Position numbers and translations under genes: made by a program. Positions 6,980 through 16,649 of a DNA stretch of 34,078 bases are shown one piece after another (position 1 is the first letter of the stretch; each line of letters begins with the position of its first letter). A model generated the notes under the pieces. That model was not told the DNA's origin, did not search any database, and saw only the letters and a program-made list of their open reading frames with translations. Source of the stretch: Streptomyces sp. A1136 (GTDB taxonomy: Bacteria > Actinomycetota > Actinomycetes > Streptomycetales > Streptomycetaceae); the NCBI RefSeq assembly GCF_004795055.1, contig NZ_SSBJ01000056.1, positions 1-34,078 of the forward strand, read 5' to 3'.

Positions 6980-8608
6980 ATGCCCCGCACCACCAGCACC
7001 GCGGCAGCGGTGGCGGCCCTGCTGGCCGCAGCCGCCCTGGGCCTGGCCCCCCATCAGGCCCAGGCGGCGGCCATGGACGCGGCCACCACCAACGCCTCCG
7101 ACACCTCGTCCCCCTACCCGGACGCGTCCCCGGACTCGTCCTCGTCGGAGTTGCGCTTCCACGACATCCCCGGCTCCGGCGGGATCACCCTCAAGGGCAA
7201 CGTCTTCACCCCGGCCGGCGCCCGGGGCGACCGGACCTACCCGCTGATCGTGCTGCCCACCAGTTGGGGCCTGCCGCAGATCGAATACATCGCCCAGGCC
7301 AGGCAACTGGCCGACTCCGGTTACGTCGTCGTCGGCTACACCTCCCGGGGCTTCTGGCTCTCCGGAGGACAGATCGAGGTCGCGGGACCGCCCGACGTCG
7401 CCGACGTCTCGGCCGTCATCGACTGGGCCCTGGCCCACACCCCGGCCGACGCGGGACGCATCGGCGTGGGCGGCGTCTCGTACGGGGCCGGCATCAGCCT
7501 GCTCGCCTCCGCGCACGACCCCCGGATCAAGGCCGTGGTGGCGCTCAGCGGCTGGGCCGACATCGTCGAGTCCATCTACTCCGGCCGCACCCAGCACCTC
7601 CAGGCCGCCGCGCTGCTCGGCGGCGCCGGCTACCTCACCGGCCGCCCCGGCCCGGAACTCCAGGGCATCCTCGGTGACTTCCTCGGGTCGTGGCTCGACC
7701 GCGAACCGCAGATGATCGAATGGGGCAAGGCCCGCTCGGCGGCCTACCAGGTCGACCGGATCAACACCAACCACCCGGCCGTGCTGATGGGCAACGCCTG
7801 GGGTGACACCATCTTCCCGCCCAACCAGTACGCGGACTTCTTCGAGAAGCTGACCGGCCCCAAGCGCCTGGAGTTCCGCCCGGGCGACCACGCCACCGCC
7901 GAGGCCACCGGCCTGTTCGGACTGCCCAACGACACCTGGACCAACGCCCACCGCTGGTTCGACCGCTACCTCAAGGGCGAGCGCAACGGCGTCGACACCG
8001 AGGCCCCCGTCCAGATCAAGTCCCGCGGCGACAGCGGCTACGAGGGCTACGCCGACTGGAAGTCGGTCGGCTCCGGCGGCTCCGAGAAGCTCGCCCTCTC
8101 CGACAGCGAACACATCCGGGCGAACGTGGACTCGGGCGCCGACGGCGGGATCGTCTTCCTCTCCAGCGTCCTCGACCAGCTCGCCCAGGCGCCCCCGGTC
8201 GCCTCGATCCCGCTGCTCCCGCGCGCCTTCGCCGCCGTCTGGCAGTCGGAGCGCCACGACACCGACCGGCGCGTACGGGGCACCGTGCGGCTGCACACCA
8301 CCGTCACCCCCACCGCCGGCGACGGCACCTTCGTCGCGTACCTGTACGACGTCGGCCCCCTGGGCATCGGCAAGCTGGTCACCAACGCGCCGTACTCCTT
8401 CCACGGCAAGACCCCCGGCAAGGCCTTCGGGGTGGACCTGGACCTCTTCTCCACCGCCTACGACGTGCCCGCCGGCCACCGGCTCGCCGTCGTCGTCGAC
8501 ACCGTGGACCCGCTGTACATCGAACACAACCCGGCCGGCGCGCAGCTGACCTTCTCCTCGCCGCGCACCGATCCCTCGTACGTCTCGGTGCCGCTGCGCG
8601 AGCAGTGA
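6980..8608 (+). CDS. Secreted alpha/beta hydrolase, CocE/X-Pro dipeptidyl-peptidase (S15)-like
   Basis: A 542-residue exported serine hydrolase. Residues 1-30 form a Sec signal peptide (MPRTTSTAAAVAALLAAAAL, cleavage after AQA), followed by an acidic Ser/Asp-rich linker. The catalytic core has the S15/CocE nucleophile elbow GVSYGAG with Ser167, the acid in GNAWGDT (Asp276) and the base in PGDHATA (His304), in the correct order. The C-terminal ~200 residues (GTVRLHTTVTPTAGDGTFVA onward) match the jelly-roll domain of the family. Substrates in this family are acyl esters or Xaa-Pro peptides; which applies cannot be told. The ATG follows a good GAGGAG-type ribosome binding site. The gene is convergent with gluD, 36 bp apart, and has a GTTAC-rich upstream region. 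Confidence 0.92.
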   Translation: MPRTTSTAAAVAALLAAAALGLAPHQAQAAAMDAATTNASDTSSPYPDASPDSSSSELRFHDIPGSGGITLKGNVFTPAGARGDRTYPLIVLPTSWGLPQIEYIAQARQLADSGYVVVGYTSRGFWLSGGQIEVAGPPDVADVSAVIDWALAHTPADAGRIGVGGVSYGAGISLLASAHDPRIKAVVALSGWADIVESIYSGRTQHLQAAALLGGAGYLTGRPGPELQGILGDFLGSWLDREPQMIEWGKARSAAYQVDRINTNHPAVLMGNAWGDTIFPPNQYADFFEKLTGPKRLEFRPGDHATAEATGLFGLPNDTWTNAHRWFDRYLKGERNGVDTEAPVQIKSRGDSGYEGYADWKSVGSGGSEKLALSDSEHIRANVDSGADGGIVFLSSVLDQLAQAPPVASIPLLPRAFAAVWQSERHDTDRRVRGTVRLHTTVTPTAGDGTFVAYLYDVGPLGIGKLVTNAPYSFHGKTPGKAFGVDLDLFSTAYDVPAGHRLAVVVDTVDPLYIEHNPAGAQLTFSSPRTDPSYVSVPLREQ

Positions 8609-8644
8609 TCCGCGGCTGCTGCCGGCCGGGCCGGTTCCGGGGGG

Positions 8645-9532
8645 TTACCGGAGCGGCGTGCCCGGCAGCAGCGTGCCCGGGTCGGCGGGGGCGACGTCGA
8701 CCGCCTCGGTCTTGGGGTTGCGGCGCTCGCGTCCGGCCACCCAGGTCGCGAACCAGGACAGCAGCATGCACATCCCGATGTAGACCGGTGAGATGACCAG
8801 CACCACCGGGATGAAGGGCAGGTCGTAGTCCAGGTTCGAGGCGATCAGCTTCCCGGCGTGCAGGAACTCCTCGTAGGTGATCAGGAACCCCAGCGAGGTG
8901 TCCTTGAGGGCCACCACCAACTGGCTGATGATCGCGGGGAGCATCGCCCGGACCGCCTGCGGCGCGAGCACGTGGGCCATCACCTGCGTCTTGCGCATGC
9001 CCAGGGCGTACGCGGCCTCCCGTTGGCCCTTGTCCACCGCGTTGACACCCGTCCGGAAGACCTCGGCCAGCACAGAGCCGTTGTACAGGGTCAGCCCGGC
9101 GACCAGCGCGGGCAGGGGCTGCACCTGGAGGGCGACGAAGATGAAGAAGATCATCACCAGGACGGGCATGGCCCGGAAGAACTCCACGAACACGGTGGCC
9201 GCCAGGCGCACCGGGAAGTGGTCGGAGAGCCGTCCGGTGGCGAGTACGGCCCCCAGGGCGAGCGAGAGCACCGAGGCGTAGGCGAAGGCCTTGAGGGTGT
9301 TGCCGAGGCCCGTCAGCAGCAGCTTCCGGATGCCCTCGTACTCGAAGGGCGTCCATTTGGCGGCACTGAACTGCCCGGTGTGGAAGAGCAGGTAGACGAT
9401 CCAGCCGAGCAGCGCCAGGATCAGCACCGTCGAGAGGATTCCGTAGACGAGGTGCCGGCGCCGCGCCTGCGGGCCCGGGACGTCGTAGAGGGCGGTGGAC
9501 TGCGTGTCCCCGTACAGCGAGTGCGCGGTCAT
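8645..9532 (-). CDS. gluD: Glutamate/polar amino acid ABC transporter permease (GluD)
   Basis: A 295-residue inner-membrane permease of the HisMQ family. It has an N-terminal soluble tail, a first membrane segment (LVYGILSTVLILALLGWIVY), then the conserved five-helix core. The EAA loop is EAAYALGMRKTQVMAHVLAPQA and contacts the ATPase. Compared with GluC it has a longer N-terminus and a charged C-terminal tail (RERRNPKTEAVD). Its ATG overlaps the gluC stop by 4 bp, implying translational coupling. It is the last gene of the gluABCD operon and would form the transmembrane heterodimer with GluC. Confidence 0.93.
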   Translation of the reverse strand: MTAHSLYGDTQSTALYDVPGPQARRRHLVYGILSTVLILALLGWIVYLLFHTGQFSAAKWTPFEYEGIRKLLLTGLGNTLKAFAYASVLSLALGAVLATGRLSDHFPVRLAATVFVEFFRAMPVLVMIFFIFVALQVQPLPALVAGLTLYNGSVLAEVFRTGVNAVDKGQREAAYALGMRKTQVMAHVLAPQAVRAMLPAIISQLVVALKDTSLGFLITYEEFLHAGKLIASNLDYDLPFIPVVLVISPVYIGMCMLLSWFATWVAGRERRNPKTEAVDVAPADPGTLLPGTPLR

Positions 9533-10173
9533 CGGACGACTCCCCAGCGCTTCTCCAGCACGTTGAACAGCGCGCTGATGGACAGGGTGATGATCAGGTA
9601 ACCGACGGCGATCCAGACGAACGTCCAGACGATGTTGTAGCCGAGTTCGCTCAGGGGCTTGTAGGTGCCCAGCAGCTCGGTGACGCTGAACGCGCCGGCG
9701 ATCGCGGAGTTCTTGGCGAGCGCGATCAGGGTGGAGCCGATCGGCGGGATGACGGAGCGGAAGGCCTGGGGCAGCACGACGCCGCCCAGGGTCTGGGTGA
9801 AGGACATCCCGAGGCTGCGGGCCGCCTCGCCCTGGCCCTTGGGCACGGTGTTGATGCCCGAGCGCAGCACCTCGCAGATGAAGGCGGAGGTGTAACAGCC
9901 GAGCGCGAGCACGGCGAACAGCTCGAAGGGCAGGACCACCCCGAAGCGGGGCAGGCCCAGCAGGACGGCGAAGAACAGCAGGGTGAGCGGGGTGTTGCGC
10001 AGCACGGTCACCCACACCGTGCCGAAGACGCGCAGCGATCCGATGGGGGCGACCCGGAAGGAGGCCATCACGAAGCCGAGCGCGAGGGCGAGGAGGGAGG
10101 CGTAGACGGTGAGTTCGAGGGTCCCGAGAAAACCCTTGAGGTAGATCGAGAAGTTCTGGGTCAGTACTTCCAT
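9529..10173 (-). CDS. gluC: Glutamate/polar amino acid ABC transporter permease (GluC)
   Basis: A 214-residue permease of the HisMQ family with five predicted membrane segments. It carries the family signatures LRNTPLTLLFF, CYTSAFICEVLRSGI and the EAA loop GEAARSLGMSFTQTLGGVVL with LPQAFRSVIPP. A GGGGAGAG ribosome binding site precedes the ATG. It follows gluB by 17 bp and overlaps gluD by 4 bp. Its role, partnering GluD to form the membrane channel for glutamate or aspartate uptake, is inferred from the operon and the family. Confidence 0.93.
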   Translation of the reverse strand: MEVLTQNFSIYLKGFLGTLELTVYASLLALALGFVMASFRVAPIGSLRVFGTVWVTVLRNTPLTLLFFAVLLGLPRFGVVLPFELFAVLALGCYTSAFICEVLRSGINTVPKGQGEAARSLGMSFTQTLGGVVLPQAFRSVIPPIGSTLIALAKNSAIAGAFSVTELLGTYKPLSELGYNIVWTFVWIAVGYLIITLSISALFNVLEKRWGVVR

Positions 10174-10190
10174 GGCGGTGTGCTCTCCCC

Positions 10191-11147
10191 TCAGCCCGCC
10201 GGGTAGCGGTCGATGGCGGGCGGATGCGGAGCCGGTACGCCGGAGAGGCCGAGCGTGGCCGCGTACGCCTTCTTCCAGTTCCCGTTCTTCTCGTTCTGCG
10301 CGAGGGCGTCGTCGAGGGCGAGGCGAAGCGCGTTGTCGTTGCGGGGGACGCCGATGCCGTAGGGCTCCTTGGAGAAGGGCTTCCCGACGACCTTGAGTTC
10401 CTCGGGGACCTTGGCGGCGTAGCCGAGGAGGATCGAGTCGTCCGTGGAGACCGCGTCGACCTGGTAGCTGAGCAGGTTGTCCACGCAGGCGGAGTACGTG
10501 TCGTAGGCGACGAGCACCGCCTGGGGGTACTCGCGCTCCAGGCGCTGGTAGGGCGTGGAGCCGGAGGCGGAGCAGACCTTTTTGCCGGCGAGGTCGCCGG
10601 GGCCCTTGATGTCCTTCTCGTTCTTGCGGACGAGGAGCGACTGGCCGGCCATGAAGTAGGGGCCCGCGAAGCCGACCTGCTTCTTGCGGTTGGCGTTGAT
10701 CGTGTAGGTGCCGACGTAGAAGTCGATCTGGCCGTTCTGGAGGGCGGTCTCGCGGTTGGCGGAGGCGATGGTCTTGAACTCGATGGTCTTGGGGTCGAAG
10801 CCGAGGGAGGCCGACATCATCCTGGCGATCTCGATGTCGAAGCCGGAGTAACGGCCGCTGGAGGGGTCCTTCTCGCCGAGGTAGGGCTGGTCCTCCTTGA
10901 CCCCGACGACGAGGTGGCCGCGGCGCTCGGCGGCCTGCCAGGTCGGGGAGTCCGGCAGCCCGAAGCCCGTGGCGACGTGGTAGACGGGCAGGGCGTCGGG
11001 CTGGGGTCCCTTGACCGGGGGGCTGCCGGGCTTGCCGCAGCCGGTGGCGGCGCCGAGCAGGGCGAGCACGGCGAGCAGGGGTAGGAGGAACAGACGGGTG
11101 GGCCGGTGCGGGCGGGTGGGCGTGCGGGAGCCGATGAGGCGTTTCAC
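10191..11147 (-). CDS. gluB: Glutamate-binding lipoprotein of ABC importer (GluB)
   Basis: A 318-residue extracytoplasmic solute-binding protein, family 3. The start is the GTG at 11147 with a GGGGGGA ribosome binding site. A long Arg-rich n-region is followed by LFLLPLLAVLALLGAATGC, a lipobox with Cys37 for lipid attachment. The mature part contains GHLVVGVKEDQPYLGEKD, GFDIEIARMM and IDFYVGTYTINANRKKQVGF, typical of glutamate/aspartate-binding proteins, then SASGSTPYQRLE and VDAVSTDDSILLGYA. The prokaryotic glutamate importer order A-B-C-D is conserved here. It lies 13 bp downstream of gluA. Confidence 0.93.
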   Translation of the reverse strand: MKRLIGSRTPTRPHRPTRLFLLPLLAVLALLGAATGCGKPGSPPVKGPQPDALPVYHVATGFGLPDSPTWQAAERRGHLVVGVKEDQPYLGEKDPSSGRYSGFDIEIARMMSASLGFDPKTIEFKTIASANRETALQNGQIDFYVGTYTINANRKKQVGFAGPYFMAGQSLLVRKNEKDIKGPGDLAGKKVCSASGSTPYQRLEREYPQAVLVAYDTYSACVDNLLSYQVDAVSTDDSILLGYAAKVPEELKVVGKPFSKEPYGIGVPRNDNALRLALDDALAQNEKNGNWKKAYAATLGLSGVPAPHPPAIDRYPAG

Positions 11148-11160
11148 GGGCCGTCCCCCC

Positions 11161-11904
11161 TCAGTGCTTGAGGATCTTGGAGAGGAAGTCGCGGGCCCGG
11201 TCGCTCTCGGGTGCGGTGAAGAACGCCTCCGGGGCCCGGTCCTCGACGATCTTCCCGTCGGCCATGAACACGACCCGGTTGGCCGCCGAGCGGGCGAAGC
11301 CCATCTCGTGCGTCACCACGACCATCGTCATGCCCTCCGAGGCGAGCCGGCGCATGACCTCCAACACCTCGTTGATCATCTCGGGGTCGAGGGCGGAGGT
11401 GGGCTCGTCGAAGAGGAGTGCCTTCGGGTTCATCGCGAGGGCGCGTGCGATGGCGACCCGCTGCTGCTGGCCTCCGGAGAGCTGCGCGGGGTACTTGTCG
11501 GCCTGGTCGGCGAGGCCCACCCGCTCCAGCAGCTCGCGTGAGCGCTTGTTCGCCTCGTCCTTCTTGCGTTTCCTGACCTTGATCTGCGCGAGGGAGACGT
11601 TGGCGAGGATCGTCTTGTGGGCGAAGAGGTTGAAGGACTGGAACACCATGCCGACCTCGGCGCGCAGACCGGCGAGTTCCTTGCCCTCGGCCGGCAGGGG
11701 ACGCCCGTCGAGGACGATCGTGCCCGACTCGATCGTCTCCAGCCGGTTGACGACCCGGCAGAGCGTCGACTTCCCGGAGCCGGAGGGGCCGATGACGACC
11801 ACGACCTCCCCGCGGCCGACGGTGAGGTTGATGTCCTGGAGGACGTGAAGTTCCCCGTAGTACTTGTTGACGTCCCGCAGCTCGATCAACGGATCGACGG
11901 CCAT
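11161..11904 (-). CDS. gluA: Glutamate/polar amino acid ABC transporter ATP-binding protein (GluA)
   Basis: A 247-residue cytoplasmic ABC ATPase of the polar amino acid uptake class. It has Walker A GPSGSGKST, Q-loop GMVFQSFNLFAHKT, signature LSGGQQQR, Walker B ALLFDEPTSALD and switch histidine VVTHEMGFAR. I chose the ATG at 11904 (MAVDPLIELRDVNKYY) because homologues begin there; the frame is open to 11967 but the extra residues are unlike the family. Its ribosome binding site is modest (GGCAGGG). It is the first gene of the minus-strand gluABCD operon. The 105 bp upstream must hold the promoter; a TAGTTT is visible there but no good -35 partner. Confidence 0.94.
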   Translation of the reverse strand: MAVDPLIELRDVNKYYGELHVLQDINLTVGRGEVVVVIGPSGSGKSTLCRVVNRLETIESGTIVLDGRPLPAEGKELAGLRAEVGMVFQSFNLFAHKTILANVSLAQIKVRKRKKDEANKRSRELLERVGLADQADKYPAQLSGGQQQRVAIARALAMNPKALLFDEPTSALDPEMINEVLEVMRRLASEGMTMVVVTHEMGFARSAANRVVFMADGKIVEDRAPEAFFTAPESDRARDFLSKILKH

Positions 11905-12009
11905 ACGCTGCCCTGCCCACTTGTCGGTGTCGAGGTCAGCGCAAACTATCCAGCCGCGGAAGGGCACTTCGCCTCGACACGCCTAAAGCCGACATAAAGG
12001 CCTTCGAGA

Positions 12010-12450
12010 TCAGCCCTCCGAGGCCTCGGCGTAGGCCTGGGACAGCTCCGGCGACCCCGTCACGGCCCAGGACACGCCCGTCTCGACCACGTTCAGCTCC
12101 CGTCCGGAGGCGAGGCGGATCACCGGCTGGCCGTTCGGCCACACCTGCCAGCGGGCCCCGGGGATGGTCCGGACGATCAGGGTCCCGAGGTAGAAACCGG
12201 CGTCGTTCCCCAGCCAGGGCACGGCCTCCGGGTCCCGCCGCCAGCGGGGCATCAGCTGGTCCAGCGCCTCCAACGACGCCGCGCTCCCGTCGAGTTCGAG
12301 CCCGGCGGACCTCGCCTGGGCGCGCAGCATCTGGCACTCCGAGAACAGCTCGGCCATGCCCTCGGGATCGTCCGCGAGGGCGGCGGCGAGCCCCGCACCC
12401 TGTTCCGTCGCGTGCCGGCTGCGCCAGTTGGCCAGGAAGGGGATGTTCAT
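12010..12450 (-). CDS. DUF6278-like conserved hypothetical protein
   Basis: A 146-residue soluble protein. The sequence (MNIPFLANWRS, DDPEGMAELFSECQMLRAQA, SLEALDQLMPRWR, WLGNDAGFYLGTLIVR, RWQVWPNGQPVIRLASGREL) matches my memory of a short Streptomyces family annotated DUF6278. Function is unknown. The second half resembles small proteins built around a WxVWPNG strand, and there are no catalytic signatures, signal peptide or membrane segment. It sits alone between the glutamate operon and xthA on the same strand, with a 72-bp gap upstream. Only a weak ribosome binding site is visible before the ATG. Confidence 0.75.
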   Translation of the reverse strand: MNIPFLANWRSRHATEQGAGLAAALADDPEGMAELFSECQMLRAQARSAGLELDGSAASLEALDQLMPRWRRDPEAVPWLGNDAGFYLGTLIVRTIPGARWQVWPNGQPVIRLASGRELNVVETGVSWAVTGSPELSQAYAEASEG

Positions 12451-12522
12451 ACCGACCAGACTCGCACCGCCGTCCCCGCCTGGCCACAGGGCGCGCAGGA
12501 CCGGAATTCCCGGGCCGCCGGG

Positions 12523-13302
12523 TCAGAGCTCCAGGTCGACGACGACCGGGGCGTGGTCCGAGGCGCCCTTGCCCTTGCGCTCCTCGCGGTCGACGTAGGC
12601 ATCGGTGACGGCCTTGGCGAAGGGTTCGTTGCCGTAGACCAGGTCGATGCGCATGCCGCGGTTCTTGGGGAAGGCGAGCTGGCGGTAGTCCCAGTACGTG
12701 TACGGGTGGTCGTACTTGAGCGGGCGGGGCACCACGTCGCGGAGTCCGGCGGCCCGCAGCGCCTCCAGGGCGGCGCGCTCGGCGGGGGTGACGTGGGTCA
12801 TCCCCTCGAACACGGACGGGTCGTACACGTCGTCGTCGGTCGGCGCCACGTTGTAGTCCCCGAGCACCGCGAACGGGCGCGGGCCGGCCGCGTCCTGCGC
12901 GACGGCCGCCGCCAGGGCGCGGAACCAGTCCAGTTTGTAGCCGTAGTGGTCGTGGGCGACCTCGCGGCCGTTCGGCACGTACACCGACCACACGCGCACG
13001 CCGCCGCAGGTCGCGGAGATGGCGCGGGGTTCCTCCACGCCCTCGTAGGCGGGACCGTCGGGCAGCCCCACGACCACCTCGTCCAGACCGACCCGGGAGA
13101 TCACCGCGACGCCGTTCCACCGGCCGGTGGCGTTGACCACGGCCTTGTAGCCCAGCTCGCGCAGCTCGTCGTGCGGGAACTGCTCCGCGGAGCACTTGGT
13201 CTCCTGGACGCACAGGACGTCCGTGCCGGAGCTCTCCAGCCAGGCCAGCAGACGCGGCAGCCGGGCGGTGATCGAGTTGACGTTGTATGTGGCGATGCGC
13301 AT
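12523..13302 (-). CDS. xthA: Exodeoxyribonuclease III / AP endonuclease
   Basis: A 259-residue protein of the exonuclease III branch of the endonuclease/exonuclease/phosphatase fold, acting in base-excision repair of abasic sites. Starting at ATG 13302 the sequence is MRIATYNVNSITARLPRLL with metal-binding Asn7. CVQETKCS places catalytic Glu34, YVPNGR is conserved, and LGDYNVAPTDDDVYDP carries the catalytic Asp and Asn. MRIDLVYGN and the C-terminal SDHAPVVVDLEL supply the final Asp-His pair. The length is normal. A GTG/ATG further upstream in frame adds eight residues without homology, so the inner ATG is preferred. It lies 30 bp downstream of the MBL-fold gene and may be co-transcribed with it. 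Confidence 0.95.
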   Translation of the reverse strand: MRIATYNVNSITARLPRLLAWLESSGTDVLCVQETKCSAEQFPHDELRELGYKAVVNATGRWNGVAVISRVGLDEVVVGLPDGPAYEGVEEPRAISATCGGVRVWSVYVPNGREVAHDHYGYKLDWFRALAAAVAQDAAGPRPFAVLGDYNVAPTDDDVYDPSVFEGMTHVTPAERAALEALRAAGLRDVVPRPLKYDHPYTYWDYRQLAFPKNRGMRIDLVYGNEPFAKAVTDAYVDREERKGKGASDHAPVVVDLEL

Positions 13303-13332
13303 GCCGACCAACCTACCGCCCGGCACCGACGG

Positions 13333-13965
13333 TCACAGGTCCGTGGCGTCCCCGGCGGTGAGCCGGCCGTGCTCGGTGCCGCCGAGGGCGTTCAGGACGT
13401 TGTCGTAGACGGGCCGGGCGAGGTCGGCAAGATAGGCGTCGTGGATGTCGAGGGCCCGGCGGGGCTTCACCTCGCGCAGGTAGTCGATCACTTCGGCGAT
13501 CTTGTTCCAGGGCGCGTGCACCGGGAGCATCAGGGTCTCGACGGGCACGCCTGGCACGGTCAGCGCGTCCCCGGGGTGGAAGAGCGAACCGTCCACGAGG
13601 TAGCCGACATTGGTGACGCGGGGCATGTCCGGGTGGATCTCGGCGTGCAGCTCGCCGTACACCCGGACGTCGAACCCCTCGGCCTCGAAGGCGTCGCCGT
13701 GGCCGACGGTGCGCACCCGGCCCGGGTAGGCGCCGGCCAGCTTCTCCGCGACGCTGCGCAGGGTCCACAGCCGGGCCCGCGGGTTCGCGTCGAGCGCGGC
13801 GCGCAGCCGGCCCTCCTCGAAGTGGTCGGGGTGCTCGTGGGTGACCAGCAGCACGTCCGCCCCCAGCCCCGCGTCGGGTTCACTGAAGGCGCCCGGGTCG
13901 ATGACGAGCACGCGCCCGTCCTTCTCCAGCTGAACGCACGAGTGCAGGCGCTTGGTGAGTTTCAT
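13333..13965 (-). CDS. Metallo-beta-lactamase-fold hydrolase (UlaG/YcbL-like small MBL protein)
   Basis: A 210-residue cytosolic MBL-fold protein. The metal-binding motif THEHPDH occupies residues 42-48 (His43, His45, Asp47, His48). The other ligands fit GELHAEIHPDMP and FHPGDALTVPG (His-Pro-Gly-Asp), and the last histidine may be in ALDIHDAYL. The start MKLTKRLHSCVQLEKDGRV resembles the UlaG-like 'L-ascorbate lactonase superfamily' proteins, for which real substrates are mostly unknown. The gene is 49 bp downstream of the unknown TM protein gene and 30 bp upstream of xthA, all on the same strand. Confidence 0.88.
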   Translation of the reverse strand: MKLTKRLHSCVQLEKDGRVLVIDPGAFSEPDAGLGADVLLVTHEHPDHFEEGRLRAALDANPRARLWTLRSVAEKLAGAYPGRVRTVGHGDAFEAEGFDVRVYGELHAEIHPDMPRVTNVGYLVDGSLFHPGDALTVPGVPVETLMLPVHAPWNKIAEVIDYLREVKPRRALDIHDAYLADLARPVYDNVLNALGGTEHGRLTAGDATDL

Positions 13966-14014
13966 GATCCCAGGCTAGCGCCCGACGGGCCGCCGCCCCG
14001 GCCTCGGACCGGGG

Positions 14015-14608
14015 CTACGGGACGGCCGTGGAGACCACGTACACCCTGGGGTTGCCGGGCTTGGTCAAGTCGACCGTGACGTCCCTGGTGGGGCGGGGGT
14101 TCTTGGCGTCGAGGGTGATCCCGTACCAGGTGTGCTTGGGACTCCAGCTCCAGCCGGCGACCTTCGCGTCCCGCTCGGAGATGGACACGCCCGGCGTCAG
14201 CTTGTCCTTGCTGGTGCCGATGTCGGCGAGGAAGGTGTCGAGTTCCCGGGGGGTCAGCGAGAACTGGGTGTAGAGCCGGCTGGTGTGCCAGTTGTTGGTC
14301 TCCAGGTAGCCGACGAGCGAGGCCATCATCGGGATGGGGACCTCGTAGATGCTGCGCTGTACCGCGGACGGCCAGGCCGTGCGCACCTTGGCCGCGCCGA
14401 CCGTGGCGGCCTTGTCGCGGCCGCTCTGGCGGCTCTGGTGGGCGGAGATGGCGAGGTAGCCCGCCGGGACGCCGACGAGCAGCAGGATGATGATCGCGGT
14501 GATCCATCGGCGCCGGACGACGTGCCGACGGTCCTCGACCGTGGACGCGGGCGCGCCGCCGTCGTCGGGGGCGGCGGCCTGGCGGGGCAGCAGGGGGGGT
14601 GGGTTCAC
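14015..14608 (-). CDS. Unknown single-pass membrane protein, last gene of the Frc-like sugar operon
   Basis: A 197-residue protein I do not recognise. It has a Pro-rich cytoplasmic N-terminus ending in RRHVVRRRW, one membrane helix at about residues 35-55 (ITAIIILLLVGVPAGYLAIS), and an extracytoplasmic domain of ~140 residues. The positive-inside rule puts the domain outside. That domain contains VQRSIYEVPIPMMASLVGYL, FSLTPRELDTFLADIG and a strand-rich end (GWSWSPKHTWYGITLDA). The start is the GTG at 14608, which overlaps the ROK kinase stop by 4 bp (GTGA), so it is translationally coupled to a cytoplasmic sugar kinase. Homologues may be mis-annotated by this adjacency. No enzymatic motif is visible. 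Confidence 0.78.
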   Translation of the reverse strand: MNPPPLLPRQAAAPDDGGAPASTVEDRRHVVRRRWITAIIILLLVGVPAGYLAISAHQSRQSGRDKAATVGAAKVRTAWPSAVQRSIYEVPIPMMASLVGYLETNNWHTSRLYTQFSLTPRELDTFLADIGTSKDKLTPGVSISERDAKVAGWSWSPKHTWYGITLDAKNPRPTRDVTVDLTKPGNPRVYVVSTAVP

Positions 14609-15773
14609 GGCTGTCGGTCCTGCTTCTCGGGGTCCGCGGGGCCGGCGGTGTCGCGCAGCCCCAGCCGCGCGTAGCGCTCGTACCGCTCCACGCGCCGGCG
14701 CGTCGCCCGGCGGAAGCGGCGGGCCACGAGCCGGGCGAGGTCGGCGGCGCCGACCATGCCCGCCTCGGGGCCGAGCTGGGCCTTGGCGATGCGGGCCTCG
14801 GGACGGTAGCCGCGGCCGGTGAGGTGGCGCCGGAAGGCGTCTCGGGCGGGCCCGATCAGCAGGTCGTCGGCGGCGCTGACGCCGCCGCCGATGACGAAGC
14901 AGGACGGGTCGAGCGCGGCGGCGAGGTTGGCGATGCCGACGCCCAGCCACTGGCCGATGTCCTGGAAGAGCTCCACGCACATGGCGTCGCCCTCGCGGGC
15001 AAGCTCGGTGATGAGCGGCCCGGTGATCTCCTGGACGTTGCCGCCCACCCTCGCGATGATGTTGTACGCGACCGGGGAGTCGGCGGCGGCCAGCTCGCGC
15101 GCCTCGCGGACCAGGGCGTTGCCGGAGCTGTACTGCTCCCAGCAGCCGCGGTTGCCGCAGGGACAGCGGTGGCCGCCGGGCACCACCTGCATGTGGCCGA
15201 ACTCGCCGGCCACCCCGTAGCGACCGCGCTTGACCTGACCGCCTTCGAGGATGGCGCCGCCGATGCCGGTGCCGAGCGTGATCATGACCAGGTGGTCCTC
15301 GCCGCGGCCGGCTCCGAAGCGCCACTCGGCCCAGGCCGCGGTGTTGGCGTCGTTGTCCACCATGACCGGTACCGCGAGCCGGGACTGGAGCGCGTCGCGC
15401 AGCGGCTCGTCACGCCAGGCGAGGTGCGGGGCGAAGAGGACGCGGGAGCGGTCGGCGTCGACCCATCCGGCCGCCCCGATGCCCACGGCGTGCACGTCGT
15501 GCCGGTCGGAGAGGTCCAGCACCAGTTCGACGATGGTGTCCTCGACGACCTTGGGGCTCTTGGACTTGTCCGGCGTCTCCGCGCGGATCTTCTCCAGGAT
15601 GACGCCGTCCGCGTCCACGACGCCGGCCATGACCTTCGTGCCGCCGATGTCGATGCCGACGGTCGGGACGCGCGGGGCGGTCAGCAGCGACCGGCGTTCA
15701 CGGGTCCCGACGGTCCGCAGGACCGTGCCCCGCGCCGACCCCCGGTGGGTGAGCGTGAAGTCCCGGTACGTGC

Positions 15774-15777
<4 letters not shown>
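14605..15777 (-). CDS. ROK-family sugar kinase (FrcK/glucokinase-like)
   Basis: A 390-residue ROK-family protein without a helix-turn-helix, hence a kinase rather than a repressor. The phosphate-binding motif VGIDIGGTKVMAGVV begins near residue 39, after an N-terminal extension (MSTYRDFTLTHRGSARG...) not found in compact glucokinases. PVMVDNDANTAAWAEWRFGA carries the catalytic Asp. The ROK zinc motif CPCGNRGCWEQYSSG is near residues 203-217, preceded by GEFGHM. The C-terminal ~35 residues are Arg-rich and low-complexity. It overlaps the upstream ATPase stop and downstream gene start by 4 bp each. With the binding protein, permease and ATPase it gives the order of the rhizobial fructose operon frcBCAK, so a hexose or pentose substrate is likely, but the sugar is not determined. 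Confidence 0.9.

Positions 15778-16645
<868 letters not shown>

Positions 16646-16649
<4 letters not shown>

Noticed and set aside
6902..8527. A 541-codon minus-strand frame opposite the secreted hydrolase
   Set aside because: The plus strand has a signal peptide and a complete catalytic triad; the antisense product has only low-complexity Gly/Val/Asp sequence.
5097..11967. A biosynthetic gene cluster around the P450
   Set aside because: Neighbours are a flippase, a secreted hydrolase and an amino acid importer; there are no core biosynthetic enzymes, ferredoxin or tailoring set.
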